This document shows, in pieces, positions 1 through 11,324 of a stretch of 64,000 nucleotides of DNA. The stretch is from Enoplolaimus lenunculus (taxonomy: Eukaryota; Nematoda; Enoplea; Enoplida; Thoracostomopsidae). The stretch covers positions 62,001 to 126,000 of the forward strand of contig JASANG010000836.1 of the NCBI GenBank assembly GCA_030248215.1, written 5' to 3'. Numbering within the stretch: position 1 is the first letter of the stretch; each line of letters opens with the position of its first letter. The notes under the pieces are model-generated. The model was not told where the DNA came from and did no database searches. It saw only the letters and a list, made by a program, of their open reading frames with translations. The position numbers were made by a program, and so were the translations under genes.

Positions 1-3000
1 AGTTCATCTTTGCTCGTTTCACAAGCGGCTTTCATGAGGCTTCCGAGAGTCAAATAGCACGATCGTTTGAGCGATTTGTGTTGTTGCACTTTTTGCGATT
101 CGCAAAGACGCTAAAATTGCAAAAAAGTGCTAATTGCACTTGCAAAAATACCTTATTTCGTAGTGTGCAACTTATTGCAGTTAGAATTTGTTGTAGAATA
201 ATGCAATTTTTAATAATTTCTAAACGGACTAGACGAAAACACAAACTGCTCTTTGAGTGATTTGTTTGTAGTTTGGGCGTCTCGCACAGACACCAAGAAT
301 AGCAAAAAATAATTGGTAATTGCATTTGCATAAAATTTTTACTTTTCCCTCTGAGCAACTTTAATTGTGGCAGAAATTTCTTGCGGAATAAAACAAATTT
401 TGAAGATTATTTTTTGATGGAAATTAATATTTATTTGGTTTTGCAGACCTTCCACAACAAGCAGTTTTCTGTTTAGCCTAATTTGGAAAAATGCTAGTGA
501 TATTCTTGAATACTCAAAAACAGCAAGCGTATAGAAATGGTCTTATTCAAAAGTCCGTATTCTCAAATTTGTATAGCACCTATCACCAGTTGGTGATAGG
601 TTCTGTAACTTTCGATCCTGTGAATGCTGAGGCTAAAAATTTAGCACATTTTTCGCATTATAATTTGCTCTGCTCCAGTGCCAAATTTGAATTCAACAAT
701 TGCAACAGTCGCTTTGGCACTGAGTTTGCAAACCTATTACTAATGATGATAGTTGCTATACACATTTGAGAATATGGGTCAAGATTGTTAAATTAGTAAA
801 CAAATATACAAACAAATAAGTAAACAAATAAATGAATAAACTTACTTGAACATGGCGGACAATTTTCTTCGATACCATTCGTGAGTTTGGCAATTGACGA
901 ACAGCCGATATGGCAACCGGTGTGCTTAATTCATTCTTTTCAATTTTTTCAACCAAATGGCGAACACAGTTGTCGGTGCCAGCCAGAGCGACTGCTGATT
1001 CCAAGATATCGCTAAAATTAATAAAAAAACGCCGAATTATTTTAACTGAGTTTTTAAAATATAAAAAAAATATAATTTGAATGTTAAAATATACGGCCAA
1101 TGTATTGAACAGGGCCGCTACAGTAGGATTAGCATATTCCTAAGCCTAAAAGCATAAGTGCAATAATAAGCTTATACCTAAGCCTAATCGTAAGCCTAAA
1201 CCTAAGCGTAAAAATGAGCATATTCCTAAGCCTAAGCCTAAGCCTTAGCTTAAGCCTAAGAGTAAGAATGAGTTTATTCCTAAGCCTAAGCGTAAGCCTA
1301 ACCTAAGGCCGGCAAAAATTTAATCTAAAGATTTTAGCTTACTCTATTGGAGTCTAGCAGAAAACGTTTCGCCTCTGATCTGTACATGGGCAAAAGATAA
1401 ACAACAGAACTGAAACTATTTTAGTATTTTTTAAAAATAAAAATATTCCAAAATCGCTAAGATTCACTTCAAATCAAAAATCGTTAAATTGAAACCCAAT
1501 TCGAAAACTCACTGAACAAATTTTTGTTCTTTGTTGTTCAAGTTGCTCGAGCTTTTTGACGTCATAAATTCTTCGTGAATGCGTTCGAGTTCTTGTTTGG
1601 TCGCTTTTCGCAACGATGAAACGAGCAACGAAAATTCGCTCGTCGCTCGGATTGGAATTGGTTCTTGTTCAGTTGATTCGACAGTTTGTGCCAATGATTT
1701 GATCAAGTTTTTGACCTGAAAATTTGAATTTTATTAATATTTTAAAAATGTTTAAAAAAATTAAGTTTCAATTAATTACCATATGTTGAAAATACTCATT
1801 GGGTGTCGTTGCCGTTACTCATACCGACGATTTTCGGATAATTTTAGCTAAAATATCGAATATCAGAAAGTCATAAAAACATTTTTAAATCTTATGAGTT
1901 AAAATTTTCCAACTTTTAAAATGTTCCGGTTTTTAGGTGGGTCCATTTCTAGAAAGGCGTATAACATCCCTTTAGGCGTAAAATTCGCAGTGCAACAATA
2001 CATTTATGACTTATGTTGTGCTATCAGTCCCGTAGCCAGCTCTCCTTGCTAGAGGGAGTTAATAATTTTTCAAGAGGGGCATACAAGTGTTTTCAATGAC
2101 TTACAAGCGAGTTTGAAAATTTTCTAGAGGCCAAAATTGTTCCAAATGGCTGAGCCCCTGATCTTTGACTGGCTACGGTCACGTGTGTTGTTATAAAATA
2201 GCTTACATGTTCGACAAAGTTTTGTGGTTTGTTGTACATTTCGTTGATTGGTCCTTGGCCTTCCATGTTGAATCGTTCCAACAACAAATCCCACTCTTGG
2301 TTGTAGAGCATTTCTGATTCAGAGCGAACCGGATTCGACATTCGGATGTTTTGCGACATTGGTCCAGTTTTAAACAGATGAAGTTTTTGTCTAAAATTGA
2401 AAACCAGAAATCAAAACATTACAAATACATTTTATTAACCTGGTATAATTTGCCAGAAATAAACTAAAAAACATTAATATTTCGTAAAATATGAATTGAA
2501 ATTCTGTAAAATAAACTAAAAAAATGTTACATGAACCAAAATATATATCATATATTGCGTATACTTGCAATATATTCTAAATAAGGTTACAAACATTAAA
2601 AGTCCAAAATAGGTACAGTGAAAACAGGGGGACCAAGCTGGATTACCCGAAGGTTCTACTATCCAAAGGATTCCCAAAAAGCTGATTTTTTGCCAAATTC
2701 CTGGCGAGTCCATTTTAATATAGGTTTGCCAACTTTAAAAACCAAAATCGCTTTTAGTCAACATTCGCCAACTTCCGCATTTAGGGCGGATGTAAAATTG
2801 ATACCACGAGACATAAACGGCTAATAATCGGGACGGTATCTGGTTTCAAAAATTTGGGCCAATGTAAAGAACAGGGGCGGAACAGTATTATAAGCCTAAG
2901 CCTAAGCCTAAGTCTAAACCAAACCAAAAAATTAGTCTAAACCTTTAAGCTTGTTCTATTCTAGTCCAACTAAAAAACGATCCGACCGTGATCTTTGCAT

Positions 3001-6000
3001 GGGCCAAAATTTGTTTCAAAATTAAGATGTAAACAAAAAAACTTACACAACGTAAACATTAATGATAGAGGTGTCGTCAGAGTAAACTTCAACGGTGTAT
3101 TGGCTTTCCGCATGAGCATTTTCAATCAAAAATTCGTCACGGTTTCCACGCAAGTTGTACTTGATAACACTTGATGATTTCACATAGCGGTCCTAAAAGT
3201 ATTTGAAAAAAATTAAATTAAAAAAATTTTTAAGTGAACCAAAATTTCCCATTTTCTATCATAGCGTCTCGCTTTTATGTTTGCTTTCTTAATTTGAATT
3301 TTAAAATGAACTTTGTTGATTCTTTAATGGTGAAGCGACGGTTTTTAACGCCTCAAAGTTTTTTATAGCGTTTAGTTTTAATTTTTTATTCTTTTTTCAA
3401 AATTCTAAATTTAAAATATTATACACTTTTTTGACATTTATTTGAAAACATTTTTAATTTAGTGATTTTATACAAAAAATGACCAACTTCGTTTTGACTT
3501 TTTATTCATTTATACATTTTTATTCATTTCTCAAATTAGAATTTTAAATTAATTCAAATTTAGACATTTTTAATAAATTTTTTTAATTTAAATTTTTCGT
3601 TTTTTTTATTTTTAAATTTAAAAATTTCAAACGTACACTTTCTTGATAGCTGTTTTCGCACGTTTCGCATTCAGCTGTGTTGCGATAGTTGTACAACACA
3701 CGCGGGCGGCGATTACAATTTTCAAAATTGATCGCTTTAGTTACGTTCAAATTGTTGTTCAAATCTTCGTCGAGTTCATTGTTCAATCCACGAGTGTTAC
3801 GTTGCTGTTGTTGTTGTTGCTCGTCTTCATTTTCTTCGTCGAAAAGTTCTGAGTCGTAGACTCGGTTGAATCGGCTCGGCAATTTCGAGATGGTGTACAG
3901 CGTTTCGCATTCACCTTCGATGGTTGGCTGAAAACAATTTTTTCAAAAATTTTATTTTAAGTAAATTGAGTCAATTATTATTAAGCTAAAATGTTTAAAC
4001 TTTTTGACTTTAGCTTATACCGCTAACTTTTTTTTGTTCCGATAAACAGTAGCTGATGTGTATGATTTTGTTAAGATGTACGACGTAGAATGTTTCTCAA
4101 GTAGTAAAAGCATGTTTCTAAACGTAAGCCTAAACCTAAGCCTAATCGTCGAAATGGGCTTTTATACCTAAGCCTACGCAAAAGTTAATCTAAAGCTTAT
4201 TAAGCTTACTCTATTGTAGACCCATAGAAAAACGTTCTGCCTCCTGATCTTAATGTGGACCAAAAATAGAAACATTTTTTGAAATTTTAAAATTTAAAAA
4301 TACTTACTTCCATGACACGGAAGGATTTTGCGTTGTGCGAGATTGGCGAAACGTCGTTACTCAACAACTGTTGGGTGTTTTCGAGTGATCCGTGTTGTTT
4401 CAAGTTGACTTGAAGCATGTTCAAAATACCGCGTTTGATGTTTTCGCTGACGGCGACGTCATCTTGATCGAATTGAATTTCTTGGATCTAAAATATTGAT
4501 TTTAAAATTTTATCCTATTTTTGTCTACACTGAAAATTTCAAATTTTTGAACTTTTAGTTGTTGCAGTTAAAATTTGAACATTTCATATTGTACCAATTG
4601 TCAGAATTTAAAAAAGTTCCAAATACAGGTGGAATTATCGCAGTGACGAGGTACAAATCGGTGATTACGGAGAGGCCGACTAAAGATCAGTCGGGGGTGG
4701 TGCGAGTTCACCCCCGCGGCAAAATTTTCGTAAATAATTTTATACTTCGTTTATGGCATCGATTCAGTACCTTTGACATATACATGAATTTCGGCCGAAA
4801 CTAAGAAAACACATTTTCACCAACTGATATTTTGTTGAATAATTTATTTCAACCGGAAAAATATTTTAAAAAGTTTTTGAAAATTTGAAATTTAAACAAA
4901 CAAAAATTGGCGAAACACTTACCAGTCCATCGCGATACATAAATTTGACTGGGCGTTCCAGGGTGCGTTTGAATTCACTTTCAATTGAAACTGGTTCAAA
5001 CGATTCGAACGGAACAATGCGTCGCGGATTGAAGATCTTGCGGTTGACACGGCCCAAACGAACGTTTTCCAGCTGAAATATACCAAACATTTAAAATCTT
5101 GTGACCAAAATTTCGTCGTTAAAAGTTAATCTAAAATTCACGAAATGTTTTTTCTTTGAGCGAATAAATTTGTGGAAACATTTCGCTAATTCTGCCGTTT
5201 TGTTATTATAATTTACTAAAGACGCTCCTGTAACCAATGAGTTTATAGCCGCATATGCCCGCGAGTCGATCATTGGTTGGATTACATTCGAGCCAGTGAC
5301 TGTTTGACCAATTAAAATTTACCCTTCAATAAGTACTGTAGATAGTTCAGAATACTAGTCGTGGATTGGTTTTTCATTCTTTTGATAGGTGCTACAGACA
5401 TTTAAGAATACTGTAATTTTGATTATAATTTACCTTGAGTTTCATTTTGTTCGGTTGTGGCACTTGAACCACAACTTCACATTGAATACGGGAGCCGGAA
5501 TGTTCTTTGCTCGCGTGTGGAAATCCGTTCATAATTTGGCCTTCGTAGAAATATCGGAATTCACGGTTTTGTCGGAAGGCTAAAAAAACAAATATATCAA
5601 ATTAAAATGCACGTTTAAATTCAAATTCGAATATTCGATGTCATATGAAATTTCAATTTAGTTCTACTTTTTTTGTATAAAACTAAATTCTAAATCGCAA
5701 CTACAGTATGTCTTAAGGAATTGGTCTAATGATGCCGGTTTGATACAATTAGACAAATTTTCACCAAATAAAGTTTTTAATTTACTTTCGTCGTTGATTT
5801 GTCGGTTTTCATAGACATTGCGTTCAATTTCAGAATATCGGTTCCATTCATTGTTGATGTCTGTATCAACTAAAATAAACTTGGCCAATGAAATTAATTT
5901 TTAAATTACACAAATGTGTTTTTGCGTTGCCGTTTGTGAAATAAACGATGCTGTAAAATTCTAAGCTCAAATTTGCCTTCAGGCATCAAAATTTATTAAA

Positions 6001-6988
6001 ACTTTAAGATTTCTTCAAGGTTTAAACTCATAAATTGTCAGAGTACATTTGTAAGCATTCGGACCCATGTTACTTTAAGAGGCGTCAAGGTTTCTGGTGG
6101 GTCTATAAAAGAGTAGGTTTTGATTCTAAATTACATTTTTTGCTTAGGCTTAGGCTTAGGCTTAGGAATACGCTTAATCTACTGTTACGCCTCTCAAAGT
6201 AACATTGGCCAGCATTCGTTCTAGCTGAACAGGTCGCTGTATATATTTCATAGAAAATGTTTAAAATAGTTCAAACAGAAAAGTTACTTAACCGACATGA
6301 AATAAGACCAAAATTGTGGTCCTTTGAAATATTAGCGATTATGCGATAAATTGGATTAAAGAAAAGCCAAATTTTGCTTGATTACAATCAAGATTGTCCA
6401 TTTTAACCAAAAGGTGCCTTTTGTTATTAGCCTGAGCCTAAGCCTAATCCTAAACCTAAACCTAAATGCGGTCATCAGACGGCCGCTATACGAGATTATA
6501 TACTGCGACGGTAATTACTGGCTCACCCACCCACTGAAACGCTTGGACGAGAATTTTTAAGCCTAATTCTAAACCTAAGCCTAAGCCTAAGCTTAAACCT
6601 AAACTTAAGCTTGCCAGTCTCTTAGTCCCAAAGAAACCCTGTCTCCCAGGAAAGTAGGCAAATCAGCTTAATTATCATAGCTAATATTACTTTAAGGGGC
6701 GTAACAGTAGATTAAGCGTATTCCTAAGCGTAAGCCTAAGCGTTGCAAAAATGTGTTCCTAAGTCAAAGCCTAAGCAATAAAATGTAATCTAGAATCTAA
6801 ACCTACTCTTTTTTAACGACCCACCAGAAACCTGCACTGCAAAAAATGCTGAGTCAAATTGACTCTCTCGGAAATAGGCTTTTCCTGACTATACAAATAG
6901 GGCCATTATCATGAACCCAAACAATTAATTCAAACTTACTGCTTGCAAGGGCAAAGCCCAGCAGTGCGAACAGTAGGTACAATCTCAT
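1..6988 (-). CDS. vit: Vitellogenin, 5' part (N-terminal lipid-transport domain)
   Basis: Yolk lipoprotein precursor, secreted and taken up by oocytes. Exons by phase-matched GT/AG sites: 6940-6988, 5434-5579, 4923-5072, 4308-4487, 3637-3927, 3047-3192, 2207-2390, 1513-1715, 846-1011 and 1-110 (continues past the window edge); 541 codons, no in-frame stop. The protein opens with a signal peptide (MRLYLLFALLGFALAS) and then FRQNREFRYFYEGQIMNG, the typical vitellogenin N-terminus. Other family marks are VSENIKRGILNMLQVNL (exon 4), AVALAGTDNCVRHLVEKI (exon 9) and SCYLTLGSLMKAAC (exon 10), all of the LPD_N domain shared with apolipophorin and MTP. Residues about 200-232 are an acidic, Gln- and Asn-rich insert with a run of six Gln. 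Introns hold several telomere-repeat elements. The lipid-binding shell and von Willebrand D domain would lie beyond position 1. Family call is firm; exon edges are by eye. Confidence 0.9.
553..780. mobile_element. C-type inverted-repeat element, vitellogenin intron 9 region
   Basis: Ends TATTCTCAAATTTGTATAGC and GCTATACACATTTGAGAATA are inverted repeats. An inner palindrome CTATCACCAGTTGGTGATAG lies near the left end. Related sequence is at 11325-11770, 15540-15727 and, diverged, 63110-63200. Superfamily not identified. Confidence 0.55.
1095..1391. mobile_element. Telomere-core TIR element (A type), vitellogenin intron 9
   Basis: Starts GGCCAATGTATTGAACAGGG and ends with the inverted CTGATCTGTACATGGG. 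The inside is degenerate GCCTAA (TTAGGC) repeats broken by spacers such as GAATGAGTTTATTCC. No clear target duplication remains, so it is an older copy. Confidence 0.65.
2857..3005. mobile_element. Telomere-core TIR element (A type) with intact target duplication
   Basis: Short copy of 149 bp in vitellogenin intron 6. Termini GGCCAATGTAAAGAACAGG and the inverted GATCTTTGCATGGGCC. The 8-bp direct repeat AAAATTTG flanks it exactly (2849-2856 and 3006-3013). The core has only about four telomere hexamers. Confidence 0.8.
4100..4262. mobile_element. Degenerate telomere-core element, vitellogenin intron 4
   Basis: CCTAAG-type repeats followed by a right end recognisable as GTTCTGCCTCCTGATCTT. The left terminus is decayed and no target duplication is visible. 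Confidence 0.5.
6062..6210. mobile_element. Telomere-core TIR element (B type) with intact target duplication
   Basis: Termini GACCCATGTTACTTTAAG and the inverted CTCAAAGTAACATTGGCC mark the second subfamily. The 8-bp repeat AGCATTCG flanks it perfectly (6054-6061, 6211-6218). The core carries TTAGGC repeats. It lies in the first intron of vitellogenin. Confidence 0.8.
6427..6650. repeat. Degenerate interstitial telomere-like repeats
   Basis: Two short clusters of GCCTAA-type hexamers (6427-6465 and 6560-6610) around a unique-looking stretch, in vitellogenin intron 1. Termini are not clear; probably a decayed telomere-core element. Confidence 0.45.
6683..6900. mobile_element. B-type telomere-core element joined to a palindromic-element fragment
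   Basis: A B-type left end (ATTACTTTAAGGGGCGTAAC) and core run to CCACCAGAAACCTG at 6833, where the sequence switches to CACTGCAAAAAATGCTGAGT, one end of the TA-flanked palindromic family. The expected right end of the B element is missing, so the second element broke or replaced it. The junction is close to vitellogenin exon 1. Confidence 0.6.
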
Positions 6989-7148
6989 CGCTCCAGATGC
7001 CGTAAAAAGTATACTTTTGAGTGTAAAACGACAAACTTTGAAAGTTAAAAACTTTTAGTAAACAATATTGCAAACGCAGTATAGACTGAACAGCAGCAAG
7101 AAGCAATGAGAAATAGAAAGAATGAAGTTACCAAACCAAAATGTCTGG

Positions 7149-7156
7149 TATTTATA
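7149..7156 (-). promoter_or_regulatory. TATA box of the vitellogenin gene
   Basis: TATAAATA on the minus strand, about 160 bases before the vitellogenin ATG at 6988. It would place the start of transcription near 7120. Strong tissue-specific genes such as vitellogenins commonly have a TATA box. No other good match lies between it and the ATG. Confidence 0.6.
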
Positions 7157-7170
7157 GGCTTACAGCTAAA

Positions 7171-7177
7171 CTGATAA
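7171..7177 (+). promoter_or_regulatory. VPE2-like GATA site (CTGATAA)
   Basis: CTGATAA lies 15 bases upstream of the TATA box. This exact heptamer is the VPE2 element of C. elegans vitellogenin promoters, bound by the intestinal GATA factor ELT-2. A near match to the partner element VPE1 (TGTCAAC instead of TGTCAAT) is at 7267-7273, and further GATA cores lie at 7242-7247 and 7424-7429. Presence is seen; function is inferred from position. Confidence 0.5.
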
Positions 7178-7489
7178 CAGCGTATAAACTTGTTCGCTGT
7201 TTACGAAGAATTTGATTTGCTAAGCAAAGACCCGAAAGGTTATCTTGAAATGTTCCGCTTTGCTAATGTCAACATTTCAGCTTACAAAGGTCGGTTTTAG
7301 TTCGCCCTATGTGACATTTTTAGCTTAAAATAAACAAAATTATTTTGTGTATTTAACCAGCGAATAATATGGCATTTTTTTTGGCTAATTTTTATTTTAG
7401 GCAATTTTTTAAACTTGTCTTGATAAGCGATAGCCTTTGAACTCAGAATCCCGGTGTGTAAATTTCGTTAATAATAGCATTTAACCAGG

Positions 7490-7680
7490 GCCGCAGCAGC
7501 CACCACCCATACCCCCATTTGGGTGATCCCCACCCCTATAGGGCCCCGACCCTATCGGGATGAAACAGAAACCGCTTAAATATTAAAATGCGTCTGGCTT
7601 CTCGCTCGCTTCGCTCGCACGTTTCGGGGCCCCACCCAGGAATTTTGGGGGAGCCCCAATCCTGCCTGCTCCAGCACTGC
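7490..7680. repeat. GC-rich foldback segment
   Basis: Unusually GC-rich for this AT-rich region. It has inverted matches such as GGGGCCCC-type runs, CCCTATAGGG and the self-complementary CTCGCTTCGCTCGC. It may be a decayed transposon with inverted termini; the family is not recognised. Confidence 0.35.
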
Positions 7681-7967
7681 ATTTAACGCTGGGAAAGGTG
7701 GTTTATTCGTGATTTTGATGTTAGATCTGGTCCAATTTTTAACTACTAACCAGCAAGTCGAAAGCTGACGTGACATTAATTAATTGATTGTAAACAACAA
7801 AGGTTATCATAATCCATTTTGGTTCACTGAAATCTTTGTTTACTGCATAAACAAAGTAACTTAATTTTGCTACGAAACAAACGCATTATTGATTAACCAG
7901 ATAAAATATTTTAGGTTCAAGTTAGGTTCAAGTTTAAGTTCAAATTCTTGTAGAACTTTGTGACACT

Positions 7968-8415
7968 GGCCCATGTAAAGATCAAAGGCGGAACGTATTT
8001 GTGTAAGACTAAAATAGAGCATGTTTAAGTTTTAGACTAATTTTTTACTTAGGTTTTAGGCGTATGTATAAGCTCGTGCTTACGCTTACGTTTATGTTCA
8101 GGGTTAGGCTTAGGCTTAACGTATTTCGATGAGACTGAAATAGTGCAAGCTTAAGTTTTAGACAAAATTTTTTACTTAAGTTTAGGCGTATGTATAAGCT
8201 CATGCTTACGCTGACGTTTAGGTTCAGGCTTAGGCTTAGGCTTAACGTATTTCGATGAGACTGAAATAGAGCAAGATTAAGTTTTAGACTAATTTTTTGC
8301 TTAGGTTTAGGCTTATGTATAAGCTCATTCTTACGCTTACTTTTAGGCTTAGGCGCAGGCTTAGGCTTAGAAATATGATTATGCTATTGTTACGGCCGTG
8401 TTCTACACATTGGTC
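7968..8415. mobile_element. Long telomere-core element with a threefold internal duplication
   Basis: Left end GGCCCATGTAAAGATCAAAG, right end TTACGGCCGTGTTCTACACA. The inside is three tandem copies of a unit of about 124 bp (starting near 8003, 8128 and 8252), each with GACTGAAATAG followed by TTAGGC-rich sequence. The copy grew by whole-unit duplication as well as by hexamer gain. Confidence 0.7.
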
Positions 8416-8949
8416 TTGGTGACATTTAAGATCCTATTTTTGTAGGCTTTGTGCATTTCTTTTAATTAGGTTTGATATTTGGTAATTTTTTCTGCAAAAT
8501 TGAGTATCCGTTCTGGCTAAATTTGGTTCGCTGTGTTTAGTCAAAGCTTCGCGCTACCCGCGGATAGCCGCGGGTAAACACGGGACGGGTTAAAAAGATT
8601 TGACGCCGGTATACCCGAGGGTAAAGAATTTCAAGTGCGGGTACAAAATTTTTTAATCTTTACCCACCAAAATTTTTGAGTATGAAACTTGAAAATAGAT
8701 AACGTAAAATAACTTGAATGTTAATAAACTGTTTTTACCGTATGAGTGAAAAATAAGCATTAAGTAAACATCAATGCACTGTAAAATTTACCAATTGCAC
8801 TCACTGAACGCAGAAGAAAAATGAGGGCAGGTAAAAACGGGTATTACGGTAAATGAATTTTTTGCGGGCAAATGCGGGTAATGGGTGAGAAAATTTTGCG
8901 TGGGTATGCCCGCTGACAAAAAATTAATGGTCTAATCTGCTAAAATACG

Positions 8950-9533
8950 TACACTGTAGATTCTGACGAGTTGATTAACCAAGCAACTCAGAGAGCGAAT
9001 TAGTCATTTCAGGTTATTTGTGAGTTAAAACAAGAAAAATCAACTCGCTCTGACCTGATTTAATTCGGGGTGAGTTGATTGAGCAACTCAAAATAAGTTC
9101 AATCAAGAGTGGATGATCACTCTTATAACAGGAGTGTGCAACTGGGTACATTCTGTTTATTAAAGAATGTACCCGGCACGCGTTGCGTTTTTGGCCTACC
9201 CCCCTTATTTGGGGGGAATCGTTGAACCAATATTTTGAATTTTAGCTAAACTCGCTCCGATTATATTTTAACTCCTGTGTTTACTATGTAGATTAAGTGG
9301 TGACTACCCCCCCCCAAATCAGGGGGGGTCGAGCAAAAATGCAACGCGTGCTGGTACACTTTGTGCCATGCACAGCCCAAGCAGCTGCACACTCTTCTGC
9401 AAGCTGGACATAATCCACTCTTGGTTCAAACAATTCAGTACTCTGAGTTCCAAAAGACCTAATTCACAGCTTAGACTTCTGAGTGGATTCAACTCATTCT
9501 GAGTTAAAATCAACTCACTAGAATTTACAGCAT
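8950..9533. mobile_element. TA-flanked palindromic element (Q type) split by a nested element
   Basis: The outer ends are CACTGTAGATTCTGACGAG on the left and the inverted ACTCACTAGAATTTACAG on the right, matching the Q family at 25022-25279. The middle (about 9110-9415) is a different inverted-repeat element with GTGTGCAACTGGGTACATTC and C6/G7 runs. Nesting gives the order of insertion. Confidence 0.6.
9110..9415. mobile_element. Inverted-repeat element (R type) nested in a Q element
   Basis: Ends are roughly AGTGTGCAACTGGGTACATT and its diverged complement near 9385-9415, with inner arms ATGCAACGCGTG / CACGCGTTGC and poly-C/poly-G blocks. Related copies are at about 20040-20400, 20410-20715 and 35408-35730. 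Transposon family not identified. Confidence 0.5.
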
Positions 9534-9729
9534 AGGACAGATACTTAGGCAACTCGCGTAAACTTAATTAAATCCAGTCAATCATGGCGAACAATAAAAA
9601 TGCAACGGGGTAAGTCACTTCTGTCCAAAAGAAAGAATACAAAGAGATGGGATTTGGGTGCTACTTACTAAACATGGGCCAAATTAAAAACTGATACCAG
9701 TCACTGAGCGATTAACAGGAGTGCCCTCT

Positions 9730-9932
9730 GCACTGCAAAAAATGGTGAGTCAAATTGACTCTCTCCGAAATAGGCTTGTCCAACTCACAAACTGAGTCAA
9801 AATTCGACTCCTCCAGAGTCAACTTGATTCCAATTTGAGTCAGGCGGAGTCGAATTTTCACTCAGTTTGTGTAATACAGGAAAAAGCCTATTTCGGACAG
9901 AGTCAATTTGACTCACCATTTTTTGCAGTGTG
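9730..9932. mobile_element. TA-flanked palindromic element (P type)
   Basis: Near-perfect inverted arms beginning CACTGCAAAAAATGGTGAGT and ending ACTCACCATTTTTTGCAGTG. There is no coding capacity. Eight copies or fragments occur in the window. CACTG termini at TA dinucleotides recall Tc1/mariner-derived MITEs. Confidence 0.7.
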
Positions 9933-9957
9933 AAAAGGCAAAACAAATATTTGCTAA

Positions 9958-10033
9958 AAAATTAGTCTGAAGCTTAAACTGACTCTATTACAGCCCAGCC
10001 GGAAAACGTTCCGGCCCTGTTCAATACATGACT
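9958..10033. mobile_element. Right half of a telomere-core element
   Basis: Only the AATTAGTCTGAAGCTTAAAC to TTCCGGCCCTGTTCAATACA end is present, just after the palindromic element at 9730-9932. The left half is absent. Confidence 0.5.
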
Positions 10034-10478
10034 TAGTCAAATATAACTAAAGTATTTTAAGTAGGGTGTTTTTACAGGGAAATTGTTGCAGTTGAACTAA
10101 GACTGTTTTTGTGTGGGTACAACGTTTAAAATAGCGTCTTTGGTTTTAAAAACTATCTTTCGCTTCAAATCAGAGGGCTCTTGCAAAAACCACTCTACCC
10201 CAAAGGCTTTTCGACACCGAGGCGTGGAGTTGATTATAATTGCTCAATAAACTCAATCTGCAATTTATTCGGAAATATCGTTTCAAACGTAACTCACACA
10301 GGCAAAATTGTCAAGATAACAATGTTCCGCTGGACGACGCAAACGAAACTGGTGCTATAGTTGACGTCCGGTGTCGCTAGGCGACGCAGGTCAACAATTT
10401 TTTACAAATTGTTATGCGGTCCCATGCGGCAATTCGACTGCGTTGCCGTACGGCGCCGGACGGCATCATTAAGAAAGC

Positions 10479-10715
10479 GACCCATGTATAGAATAGGGCC
10501 GGATCGTTTTCCAGAGAGGCTATAATAGAGTCAATTTAGCTTTAGACTAAATTTTTGCTTAGGCTTAGGCTTAGGCTTAGGCTCAGGTTTAGGCTCAGGC
10601 TTAGGTTTAGGCTTAGGTATAGCCTCATTGCTACGCTTAGGCTTAGGCTCAGGCTTAGGCTTAGGCTTACGAATATGCTTATACTACTGTTCCGGGCCTG
10701 TTCTATACATGGGCC
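10479..10715. mobile_element. Telomere-core TIR element (A type)
   Basis: Left end GACCCATGTATAGAATAGGG, right end CCTGTTCTATACATGGGCC; flanking octamers AAGAAAGC / AAGAAAGT match at 7 of 8. The core has about fifteen TTAGGC-type units. Confidence 0.75.
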
Positions 10716-11324
10716 AAGAAAGTCAACAACTATAACGCCACCATTAGGGTTGAACCAAATCTTCTGGTTTAGACTTAATACACGTTCACGTTACTTAAAT
10801 CGCAACGTAGTCAAAGTTATATTAATGGTCACTGCTTTTACAACCCATATTATCAATACAGATCAAGTCTCAAAGCTCTTGGTGTAAGCTTGTTCGGAAA
10901 CCAAATTAATACCTGGCAATGAATAATATAGGTGCTACATAATACTCTCTAAAAATTTAAACTTAAAATATAGCTGAGCTAATCTTGAATATTAGTTTTA
11001 GTAAAACTTAAATGGCTTGACGACCTAACTAAACCAGAATTTTAAGGTTTACTTAAACGAACGCGTTTTTAAGTTTAACACAAGTTTAAGTAAACTTATT
11101 TTTAGTTTAAGTAACAAATCCAGCTCAGAAATTATGCGTATTTTAGGAGTTCGTTAAGTTTAGCTTTAAACTGAAAATATGTAACATTTTAAATGAGTTT
11201 AAGCGTAAACCTAACTGTTAGTTCAGTTAATCTGCAAAGTTAGATTAATACTGCTGGATTGCAGTTGAGAATACAGGCAGGGCTTTGTAAAGTTGAGTTG
11301 AATTAGCTTACGTAACTCAGGTCT

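Noticed and set aside
78-260. Small plus-strand open frame at the left edge
   Set aside because: Antisense to the tenth vitellogenin exon and its intron.
8540-8935. CGGGTA-rich region as a telomere-core element
   Set aside because: The repeated motif is CGGGTA, not TTAGGC, and the termini differ; left unclassified.
10555-10887. Open frame with repeated Leu-Arg (also at 13069-13290, 21704-22027, 22509-22691)
   Set aside because: Direct translation of TTAGGC/CCTAAG repeats in telomere-core elements; the frames begin and end with the repeats.
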